Position numbers and translations under genes: made by a program
NCBI GenBank assembly: GCA_039208045.1
Contig: JBCCRH010000172.1
Location: forward strand, 1 to 11,611
DNA: 11,611 nucleotides
Source: JBCCRH01 sp039208045
GTDB lineage: Bacteria; Bacteroidota; Bacteroidia; Chitinophagales; Saprospiraceae
Direction of reading: 5' to 3'
Notes under the pieces: model-generated
What the model saw: only the letters and a program-made list of their open reading frames with translations
What the model was told of the DNA's origin: nothing
The model's database searches: none
Part shown: one piece after another, positions 1 to 5,758 of the stretch
Numbering within the stretch: position 1 is the first letter of the stretch
Layout of the letters: each line of letters begins with the position of its first letter

Positions 1-1
1 A

Positions 2-319
2 TCCTCCATCCCCCTAGCCTCCTCCCCTCCGCCGTCCTCCCTCCCCCCTCCCCCCTACCTCGTCCGCTGGTATGATCTGGATTTCAATAAACATCTCAAC
101 AATACGATTTATGTAAAATGGCTCTTAGAAGCCTGCCCACAAGACGTACTAGAGCACGGCCAGCTAAAGCGTGCTGATTTCCTCTTCCGGGCAGAGGCGC
201 AGCTTGGCGATCAGGTAGACGCCCAAGTTGTGGCGCTTGCTGATACTGGTTTTCTGAATAAATTAGTTCGGCAGGGAGATGGTAAAGAGTTGGCCTTGGG
301 GCAGTTTTATTGGGGGTAA
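2..319 (+). CDS. Acyl-ACP thioesterase, C-terminal hot-dog domain (5' partial)
   Basis: The frame is open from the window edge to the TAA at 317-319 (105 residues seen); the N-terminal hot-dog domain lies outside. Residues 21-40 (VRWYDLDFNKHLNN followed by IYVKW) carry the D-x-N-x-H-x-N signature of the second hot-dog domain of FatA/FatB-type acyl-ACP thioesterases. Asp27, Asn29 and His31 fit the catalytic residues described for plant FatB, and Glu65, 34 residues after the His, falls where the catalytic Glu is expected; the plant Cys after it is Ala here. The family hydrolyses acyl-ACP in the cytoplasm, releasing free fatty acid and ending chain elongation. The first 20 visible residues are an unusual Ser/Pro-rich stretch where the inter-domain linker should be. 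The stop is one base from the stop of the convergent gene. The family call is firm; substrate chain length cannot be told. Confidence 0.85.
   Translation, partial: SSIPLASSPPPSSLPPPPYLVRWYDLDFNKHLNNTIYVKWLLEACPQDVLEHGQLKRADFLFRAEAQLGDQVDAQVVALADTGFLNKLVRQGDGKELALGQFYWG
10..56 (+). repeat. C-rich low-complexity tract inside the thioesterase linker
   Basis: Runs of C (10-14, 24-27, 39-41, 43-48, 50-55) separated mostly by single T's make this a polypyrimidine tract, read in frame as Ser, Pro and Leu codons. The complementary strand therefore has several G runs close together and could fold as a G-quadruplex. The tract begins near the window edge, so its true length is unknown. It may be a slippage-prone linker or may include sequencing error in a homopolymer-rich stretch. 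Confidence 0.6.
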
Positions 320-320
320 A

Positions 321-1553
321 TTACTCCAATAGTCGCATACACATCAAGAAATAACCATCTGTGGTGTACATGTGCTTACGCTCTAGGTCGACAGCCACTC
401 CATTTAAAAATTGGGCATGAGGGAATCGACTACTACGGTTCGGTGATCGAATGGCATGCACCACTTGTCCAGCATTTATATCTATGACGTACAAGCGACC
501 AGAGCCATAATATAGCATCTCATTGTAGACTCGTAAATCATTTGAGCTAAAACCTGCTTCGTGGTTTTCAATAGACCAAATCACAGTCCCTAATCCCTTA
601 TGAATAGCGTATAGATTTCCATTACTCCGAGGGATGATAAACTTCTCTTCATGAATCAAAAAATCATCAGAGAAACCATACGGAGAATCGGGAAAACCCC
701 ATTGCCAGATCGTTTCACCCGTATACTTATTGATGCAAAAGATTTCTCTGAATCCCACATGATACACATAGTCTCCGTCTATCAACGGTGGCTTAATATT
801 AGCCGCTCCCACTGCATTAAAATTCTTTTTTTCTCAAATAAATGTATCCTGAGTCATATTAAAAGCATAAAGCTCCACTTCACTAGTAGCAGGAATCTTT
901 AATCTACTCACGTTAAAAATAAGGATAATATCCCCATTTTCATTCCTGTACGCTGCAGGTACCTTACAGGTTACCTCGTAATCTCCTTCTTTAAGGAAAG
1001 TTACTTTCTCTTCCCAGTTTCCCAATTTTGCATCACAAACCGCGATAGAAGCTTTGTGACTTCTTGGAGCACTTCCATAAGAGTAAGGATGGAAAACCAG
1101 ATTTTCAAAAGTGGAAATTCTCGGATCGCCTTCATTATTCACTGCAGACCAGACAGTCGAACCATCATCTTTACTTACGCCATAACTGTCTCTATTTGAA
1201 TTTAGAACAATGACATTTTCAATTATATCATAATCAGCTATTCTCTGTGAAGATGAAGAATTCATATAGTTATCCCACTGCCAAAGCCTTGAGCCAGTAT
1301 TCTTATCTACCATAAATAAAGCTTCCATCTGACTATAAGCTACAGCTCGCCGGCTGGCTAATACCCCATTATCTAGCAATTGAACGTCAATACTTAGATA
1401 CTCGGCACTGTCTAGTTCTAGAGGGATTTGCCAAATTACCAGGCTTGTAGTATCCTCTTGGGTATCAGGAATACTTAGGAGGGGGCCTTCTGACTTTGTA
1501 CAGGAGCTACTGCAAAGTAAGAGCATGAAGAAATAGAAAAATACTCGTTTCAT
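321..1553 (-). pseudogene. PQQ-type beta-propeller lipoprotein interrupted by one in-frame TGA
   Basis: Starting at ATG 1553 this frame gives 239 residues, meets TGA at 836-834, and continues in the same frame to TAA at 323-321, for 410 codons in all. The N-terminus (KRVFFYFFMLLL, then CSSSC) is a lipoprotein signal with the probable lipidated Cys at 18. Before the TGA, propeller-blade motifs VDKNTGSRLWQW and VSKDDGSTVW appear; after it come INKYTGETIWQW and IHKGLGTVIW, so both parts form one PQQ-like (BamB/quinoprotein-type) beta-propeller. The TGA follows LYAFNMTQDTFI and precedes EKK, exactly where these blades carry Trp, so a TGG-to-TGA change explains it. The downstream part has only a GTG at 812-810 as a possible start and no signal peptide, so it is unlikely to be a separate gene. 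It is last in the operon, 11 bases after the preceding stop. Ligand and role are unknown. Sequencing error or readthrough remain possible. Confidence 0.8.
834..836 (-). other. In-frame TGA replacing an expected Trp codon
   Basis: On the minus strand codon 240 of the propeller gene is TGA, between ATT (Ile) and GAA (Glu). The reading frame is the same on both sides, so no indel is needed although seven A's follow closely. TGA serves as the normal stop of the genes ending at 2246, 4723 and 9952, and TGG encodes Trp throughout the window, so a TGA=Trp code is not supported. Confidence 0.85.
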
Positions 1554-1564
1554 TTGATGTGTTT

Positions 1565-2182
1565 TTAGTATTTTATGTTTAAGATTGTTGTATCGTGTGC
1601 TGGTAGAAATAGAGTAGTGTCATATAAAATTTTTTCACCGCCATTCTGTGTAATAAACCATGTTAGTTGCTGATCAGCATTTCCTTCGAAATCACAAAAT
1701 ATAGTTGCCTTCACTTCAGCTCCTACAAATGCAGTGTAAGTAGGAGTACATGTTACTCCATTAACTGCTATTCGGTCTTGTCCGTATTGAGGCGGTACAT
1801 TCTCCACCTCTATCAACAAATATGCATTCGGAGTCAAAAACAAATCAAGCTCAAAATCTTGTACCACAGTATCTGACCCTTCTAATCCATAATAGCCAGC
1901 TGCTTCCGCTTTTAAACGGTAACTACGCCCTCGTTGCTTTTCAAAGGTAAATTCATAGCGCCCCTCCTCATCCGTTCGAATAGTGGCAATCTCACTTTTA
2001 CCTCCAAAAAACTCCCCGCTAGATTCAAATAACCCTACTAAGGCGTTAGCTACAGGAATAGTAGTGCCCGATTCAAATACACGCCCACGGATCGTCACTT
2101 CTCCCGTCAAAGAGAAAAAATCTTTTTCACAGCTGAGTAGCAATAGCAGTAGGAGACTGGATAGATAAGTTATCTTTTTCAT
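1565..2182 (-). CDS. Carboxypeptidase-regulatory-like lipoprotein, downstream tandem copy
   Basis: A 205-residue predicted lipoprotein. I chose ATG 2182 rather than the in-frame start at 2224 because it gives a clean signal (MKKITYLSS, seven Leu, Ser, Cys18) and exactly matches the length of the upstream paralogue. Residues about 26-116 resemble a carboxypeptidase-regulatory-like/transthyretin-type beta-sandwich (GRVFESGTTIPVANALV, then TDEEGRYEFTF and AEAAGYYG), a fold common in Bacteroidota surface proteins, where it usually binds or spaces rather than catalyses. Residues 117-205 form a second all-beta-looking part with two Cys, ending PAHDTTILNIKY, which I do not recognise. It is probably anchored to the outer membrane. 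It is the middle gene of a minus-strand operon, 63 bases after the paralogue and 11 bases before the propeller lipoprotein. Function is unknown. Confidence 0.85.
   Translation of the reverse strand: MKKITYLSSLLLLLLLSCEKDFFSLTGEVTIRGRVFESGTTIPVANALVGLFESSGEFFGGKSEIATIRTDEEGRYEFTFEKQRGRSYRLKAEAAGYYGLEGSDTVVQDFELDLFLTPNAYLLIEVENVPPQYGQDRIAVNGVTCTPTYTAFVGAEVKATIFCDFEGNADQQLTWFITQNGGEKILYDTTLFLPAHDTTILNIKY
1834..2143 (-). repeat. Direct repeat copy B (about 97% identical to 2515-2824)
   Basis: This 310-base block aligns without gaps to 2515-2824; by eye there are about nine substitutions, only two changing an amino acid (Ala/Ser and Thr/Pro). It codes for the end of the signal peptide through residue 116 of the lipoprotein. 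Similarity falls sharply at both edges. Confidence 0.85.
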
Positions 2183-2245
2183 AGTCTTGTTTAATCGAGC
2201 GTACATTGCTAACACCAAGGTCACTGGGCAACTCTGTATAAAGTA

Positions 2246-2863
2246 TCAATATTGGATCGTCAATCTTATAGTATCATGTGCAGGAAAATACATAAGTGTG
2301 TCATATCCAGCTTTGTCTTCTCCTTGAGGTTCTATTATCCATCCAACTCTATTTTCTCTATTTCCACGAAACGTACAGATTACGTTTTCTTTCACATCAT
2401 CTCCAACAAAAGAAGTAAATGTTGGAATACAATCAATTAGATTTATGGAGATTCTATCCAGTACATTCTGAGGGGGTATGTTTTCCACTTGGATTAATAT
2501 GTATCCGTCCGCAATCAAAAACAAATCAAGCTCAAAATCTTGTACCACAGGATCTGACCCTTCTAATCCATAATAGCCAGCTGCTTCCGCTTTTAAACGG
2601 TAACTACGCCCTCGCTGCTTTTCAAAGGTAAATTCATAACGCCCCTCTTCATCCGTTCGAATAGTGGAAATCTCACTTTTACCTCCAAAAAACTCGCCAC
2701 TAGATTCAAATAATCCCACTAAGGCGTTAGCTACAGGAATAGTAGTGCCCGATTCAAATACACGCCCACGGATCGTCACTTCTCCCGTCAAAGAGAAAAA
2801 ATCTTTTTCACAGCTGAGTAGCAAGAGGAGGAGAAGACTCGTGAAGTAGGTTAATTTTTTCAT
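2246..2863 (-). CDS. Carboxypeptidase-regulatory-like lipoprotein, upstream tandem copy
   Basis: A 205-residue predicted lipoprotein, the same length as its downstream neighbour. The signal is MKKLTYFTS, seven Leu, Ser, then Cys18 followed by EKDFF. Residues about 26-116 form the same carboxypeptidase-regulatory-like beta domain and are almost identical between the pair. Residues 117-205 are only about 46% identical by my count (41 of 89), yet alignable without gaps, keeping both Cys, VEN-x-PPQ, DRI, FVG and the PAHDT near the end. A shared fold with a diverged surface is the natural reading. It is the first gene of the minus-strand operon, divergent from the secreted propeller gene at 3034. 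No ligand or enzyme motif is visible. The pair could be immune-like, adhesin-like or substrate-binding; none of these can be chosen from sequence alone. Confidence 0.85.
   Translation of the reverse strand: MKKLTYFTSLLLLLLLSCEKDFFSLTGEVTIRGRVFESGTTIPVANALVGLFESSGEFFGGKSEISTIRTDEEGRYEFTFEKQRGRSYRLKAEAAGYYGLEGSDPVVQDFELDLFLIADGYILIQVENIPPQNVLDRISINLIDCIPTFTSFVGDDVKENVICTFRGNRENRVGWIIEPQGEDKAGYDTLMYFPAHDTIRLTIQY
2515..2824 (-). repeat. Direct repeat copy A (about 97% identical to 1834-2143)
   Basis: This block is the gap-free partner of 1834-2143, 681 bases away. Most differences are synonymous. The signal-peptide DNA on one side and the C-terminal domain on the other are much more diverged, so identity is confined to the first domain. 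Confidence 0.85.
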
Positions 2864-3033
2864 TGGTTTTGATCTTTAATATTATTCAATTATTAGAAGT
2901 ATCTTTAAGATAATTCTTTAAGCATCAATTGATTGTTGTGGTTCGCACTATATTACCTATTTGCAGTATTTCCTTGGGATACATTTTTTATTCGCTTATG
3001 TGGCAAAAAAAGAGAATGGGGCTTATACCTTCT
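2864..3033 (+). promoter_or_regulatory. AT-rich divergent intergenic region
   Basis: This 170-base region lies between the divergent lipoprotein operon (ATG 2863, minus) and the secreted propeller gene (ATG 3034, plus), so promoters for both are expected. I see no perfect Bacteroidota promoter (TTG about 19 bases before TAnnTTTG). A weak plus-strand candidate is TTG near 2935-2937 with TATTTG ending near 2963. No clear operator or hairpin is visible. The 5' half is strongly AT-rich. Confidence 0.35.
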
Positions 3034-4629
3034 ATGAATACACTCAGGCTGACCATTTTTTACTTTATTATATCCTGCCCGCTCATCGCTTTGAGTCAAA
3101 GCCTCAATGAGCGTTACCACTTTTCCTTATCTGCGTCCGTTGCGAATTCTATTGCCGTAACGGATAGCAGCTATTATGTTAGTGCAGTAGTAATTGATAC
3201 ACTAGCTATTCCAACAGAAGGAGCACTACTTGCGAATATTAACCTAGACGGGAGTGTGAATTGGAATACGTTGTTGTCTAGTGAACAAGAAGATTATACG
3301 ACATGGCTTGGAGATTTAGTTGATCTTGGAGAAGCTGGATTTGTTGTAAATGGTACGGGCCTTGACAGTACAAGAAATGCATTGGTAATACGATACGCCT
3401 CGAATGGTGACTTACTATGGGCCAAAAAAATACGTAACTTATTTGACGGTCAGAGCTTTATTAGATCACAGGGACTCATTAGAGTTAATGAAAATGAGCT
3501 GTTACATATTGCCTGGGAAGATGATCCACAACAAGGAAATGCAGAAGGAATGGGGGTTGCAAAGCTTGATATTGATGGCAATATTATTTGGAGAAGGGTT
3601 TGGGGAGATCCTGAATTACGAGAAATCCCAACCTCTTTAGCTTACCTAGATGAGGATAACTACCTTGTTGGTGGCTCACAAACAGACAATAATTTATTTA
3701 CTCAAAATCAAAAATATCGAGCTATTGTATTTAAAGTAAATGATATCGGTCATCAGGGCTGGGAATGGAAATCGCCCCCCAATGAATTATGGGATGCGGT
3801 TCACGCTCTTGTTTCCTCTGGCGATGGAGGAGTTATTGGTGCAAGTGGAAAAGGAAAACACATATACGTAAACCCAAATGTGGATAATGTGAGTTGGGTG
3901 AATATGACTATTTTTAAGATCAATGCGCAGCGTCAACTTGAATGGGAGACCGATTTCTACCCATCTAATTTTAGGAGCCTAGATAATAAATTGAATGAGG
4001 TTATTGCGCTTTCTGATGAAAGTGGCTTCGTGGCAGTGGGGCAATATCTACAGATGTATTTTGATATTACCGATCCAATTGGCGTGCCAGCAAGTGATGT
4101 ACATGGGCTAATCGTTAAAGTGGCCCCAAATGGAGATAGCCTCTGGACGCGGCGACTTAACTACATCGAAGAAATCGGCCGCTTTGATCATTTTCTTTAC
4201 GATATTGAAGAAACTCCCGATGGTGGATTTGTACTATGCGGCCAAGTAAAAGACGCCTCCTTAACCACACAGCGCCAGCAAGCCTGGCTACTAAAAGTTG
4301 ATAAACATGGCTGCTTAGTCCCAGGATGCCAGCTCCCAACCTCTACCACAGCACCCACTACCGAGCTGGCAACGATGCTACTCTACCCCAACCCAGCACA
4401 AGACCAATTGTATGTTTTTGTTAAAGAAAATAACGCTACCTCAAAACAGCAACGATGGCTCCGCATGCTGAACATGCAAGGACAACTAATAGCCACCTAC
4501 CAAAATATTGGAGCAATAGATGAAATCACCCACATCATCCCTGTCAACCATCTGAAAGCTGGAACCTACATCCTACAATATGGAACTGGAAATAACACAA
4601 TCAGCAGTAAAAGCTTCATCAAACACTAA
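3034..4629 (+). CDS. Secreted seven-repeat beta-propeller-like protein with T9SS type A sorting domain
   Basis: A 531-residue exported protein from ATG 3034, which directly precedes a good signal peptide (MNTLRLTIFYFIISCPLIA, ending LSQS). ATG 2998 is a possible alternative; the frame also extends to TTG 2929, which I consider too early. Seven repeats share the pattern hydrophobic-K-x-x-x-G-x-x-x-W: INLDGSVNW, YASNGDLLW, LDIDGNIIW, VNDIGHQGW, INAQRQLEW, VAPNGDSLW and a final KVDKHGCLVPGC, with DGGF/GG-type strands between. This fits a seven-bladed propeller resembling delta-60-type repeats. Residues about 449-531 are a T9SS type A sorting domain (LLYPNPAQDQLYV, MQGQLIA, LKAGTYILQY, final FIKH), which directs passage through the type IX secretion pore and surface attachment or release. 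Its ligand is unknown. Base composition becomes markedly richer in C in the last fifth. Confidence 0.85.
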   Translation: MNTLRLTIFYFIISCPLIALSQSLNERYHFSLSASVANSIAVTDSSYYVSAVVIDTLAIPTEGALLANINLDGSVNWNTLLSSEQEDYTTWLGDLVDLGEAGFVVNGTGLDSTRNALVIRYASNGDLLWAKKIRNLFDGQSFIRSQGLIRVNENELLHIAWEDDPQQGNAEGMGVAKLDIDGNIIWRRVWGDPELREIPTSLAYLDEDNYLVGGSQTDNNLFTQNQKYRAIVFKVNDIGHQGWEWKSPPNELWDAVHALVSSGDGGVIGASGKGKHIYVNPNVDNVSWVNMTIFKINAQRQLEWETDFYPSNFRSLDNKLNEVIALSDESGFVAVGQYLQMYFDITDPIGVPASDVHGLIVKVAPNGDSLWTRRLNYIEEIGRFDHFLYDIEETPDGGFVLCGQVKDASLTTQRQQAWLLKVDKHGCLVPGCQLPTSTTAPTTELATMLLYPNPAQDQLYVFVKENNATSKQQRWLRMLNMQGQLIATYQNIGAIDEITHIIPVNHLKAGTYILQYGTGNNTISSKSFIKH

Positions 4630-4745
4630 CACAACTCCCAAAATCCTCAACCAATCCAAAACCCGTCACCCATCATCCAAAACTCTTAAACTCCCAAACC
4701 CCAAAACCCCAAAACCCCTCAATCACCACATCCTCCCCTCCCCAC
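4630..4745. repeat. Nearly G-free C/A-rich tract between convergent genes
   Basis: The plus strand from the stop at 4629 to about 4745 contains essentially one G and consists of A/C-rich words such as CCAAAAC, CATCATCC and CTCCCAAAC. It fills the 93-base gap between two convergent genes and runs into the last codons of the metalloprotease gene. No hairpin terminator is visible. The strand bias suggests simple-sequence expansion rather than coding; an ORF crossing it on the plus strand (4580-4813) is dominated by these repeats. Confidence 0.65.
4693..4718 (-). other. G4T4 telomere-like repeat, predicted G-quadruplex
   Basis: On the minus strand this reads three GGGG runs separated by TTTT, then TTT and a GGG: four G runs with loops of 4, 4 and 3. 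It meets the canonical G-quadruplex pattern and equals the unit of ciliate (Oxytricha) telomeres. It lies just downstream of the metalloprotease stop, so its transcript could carry the motif in the 3' UTR, where it might pause RNA polymerase or block exonucleases. No function is shown. Confidence 0.7.
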
Positions 4746-5532
4746 TCAAACAAGTATTCGCCATACGCACATACTGGCCGTACGTAAAACCACAGTGGCA
4801 AGAATTCGGGTAAAAAGACATGATATTACCTACATGGGGGATATAGTTTTGTCCATTCGCATCAGGGACAGTGTAAATAAAGCGGCAGCCTAGGCTTACA
4901 TCAATGTAAATTTCCAGAAGCTGCCCTTCCGTATAGGGGTCAGCAGGCGTATCGCAGATTTGGTCACCTTCTGTTTCGCAGTTAGAGCCATCTACCAGCT
5001 CGATTCCATTGCCTTCGTAGGTGTCTAAGAGGCCAAAGTAATGCCCCATCTCATGTGGGATAGCCGTATTTCCAGGAAAGAAACAAGCGGGATTCTTTTT
5101 GATCAAAATCCCCCCTTCGTCTAAGATATTAATTCCTGAAGGCGTCGCAAATCCGCAAGCAAAAGGCTCGAAAGCGATGTCTTCAACAAAAAAGAGGTTA
5201 ATTCTGCTTTTTTCGTGATACTGGACTTGTAGTTCAGACCACTCATTTTGATTTCTCAAAAAATCGTAGCGAAAATTATCTATTTCGCGGACATCACAAA
5301 CCTCAAAAGACACACAAATGGGCTCAAAGTAGACATTCAGCGTATCAATACTATTCTCTATCTGTGCCAAATCAACATTGGTATTGCCCAAGGAATCTTT
5401 GACAATGTGGACTACAATGCTAAATTTTTTATTGAGGCAAGGCAGAGGTGCCTGCTTCGTTTGGAGCTGCTGGCCTAGAAGGAAAGTGGTGCTAATCACG
5501 AGAGCGAATACGGTTGCAACGAATGTTTTCAT
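4723..5532 (-). CDS. Secreted zinc metalloprotease, M43 (pappalysin)-like
   Basis: A 269-residue predicted secreted protease starting at ATG 5532 with signal peptide MKTFVATVFALVISTTFLLG. The zinc site is HEMGHYFGLLD at 160-170: His160, catalytic Glu161, His164, and Asp170 where M43 members usually have the third His. GDQICDTPADP (189-199) and the Met-turn NIMSFYPNSC (236-245), followed by FTYGQYVRM, are typical of the M43 family. Several Cys (185, 193, 216, 245, 247) suggest disulfides. Its proteolytic role is presumably outside the cytoplasm. There is little room for a propeptide, and unlike its neighbours it has no T9SS sorting domain, ending about 12 residues after the catalytic core in SGEGRMW, encoded by the edge of the G-rich tract. 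The substrate is unknown. It is convergent with the propeller gene and divergent from the PKD gene. Confidence 0.85.
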   Translation of the reverse strand: MKTFVATVFALVISTTFLLGQQLQTKQAPLPCLNKKFSIVVHIVKDSLGNTNVDLAQIENSIDTLNVYFEPICVSFEVCDVREIDNFRYDFLRNQNEWSELQVQYHEKSRINLFFVEDIAFEPFACGFATPSGINILDEGGILIKKNPACFFPGNTAIPHEMGHYFGLLDTYEGNGIELVDGSNCETEGDQICDTPADPYTEGQLLEIYIDVSLGCRFIYTVPDANGQNYIPHVGNIMSFYPNSCHCGFTYGQYVRMANTCLSGEGRMW

Positions 5533-5758
5533 AATGAACGACGGCTAGTTTTTGGTCGTGTAAAAATAGATGATAGTTGCAATATATAGAAATGCGCTAA
5601 GAAATTAGGGTTGGACTTTTCATTTTTGCTTAACTTGGCGGAAAGCAGACGTTTTTTTCATCGGCCTTCTTTTGCAAGAAACGATAAAAAGCTTAGACTA
5701 GCGTTTGCAAATTAGACTCACTTGTTGCATAGCTATGATAAGAAACAATCCCATCTCT
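5533..5758 (+). promoter_or_regulatory. Divergent intergenic region before the PKD giant and protease genes
   Basis: This 226-base region separates the divergent metalloprotease (ATG 5532) and PKD-protein (ATG 5759) genes and should hold both promoters. It is AT-rich with T runs near 5617-5630 and 5652-5660. I find no convincing TTG/TAnnTTTG pair, riboswitch-like structure or operator. Part of it (from 5735) could be coding if the earlier ATG is used. Confidence 0.35.

Noticed and set aside
321..812. Downstream propeller half as an independent gene starting at GTG 812
   Set aside because: It has no signal peptide and begins mid-propeller, and the 24 bases back to the TGA are in frame and encode plausible propeller sequence.
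834..836. TGA read as Trp (alternative genetic code) or selenocysteine
   Set aside because: Genes ending at 2246, 4723 and 9952 stop correctly at TGA, and TGG is used for Trp everywhere. The site is a Trp position, not a Cys-like redox site.
1983..2168. Paired plus-strand ORFs (1983-2168 and 2664-2849) conserved between the lipoprotein copies
   Set aside because: Their similarity follows from the duplicated DNA beneath them; they are antisense shadows.
2183..2224. Longer start for the downstream lipoprotein
   Set aside because: The extra 14 residues would precede the lipoprotein signal and are absent from the equal-length paralogue.
2929..3033. TTG 2929 as the start of the secreted propeller gene
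   Set aside because: It would place 35 residues before a good signal peptide that begins at ATG 3034.
4580..4813. Plus-strand ORF of 77 codons across the C/A-rich tract
   Set aside because: It overlaps two real genes and its translation is mostly simple-sequence Pro/Thr/Lys/Asn.
5705..5758. TTG 5705 as the start of the PKD gene
   Set aside because: A rare start codon, and the extension moves the signal peptide away from the N-terminus; ATG 5759 fits better.
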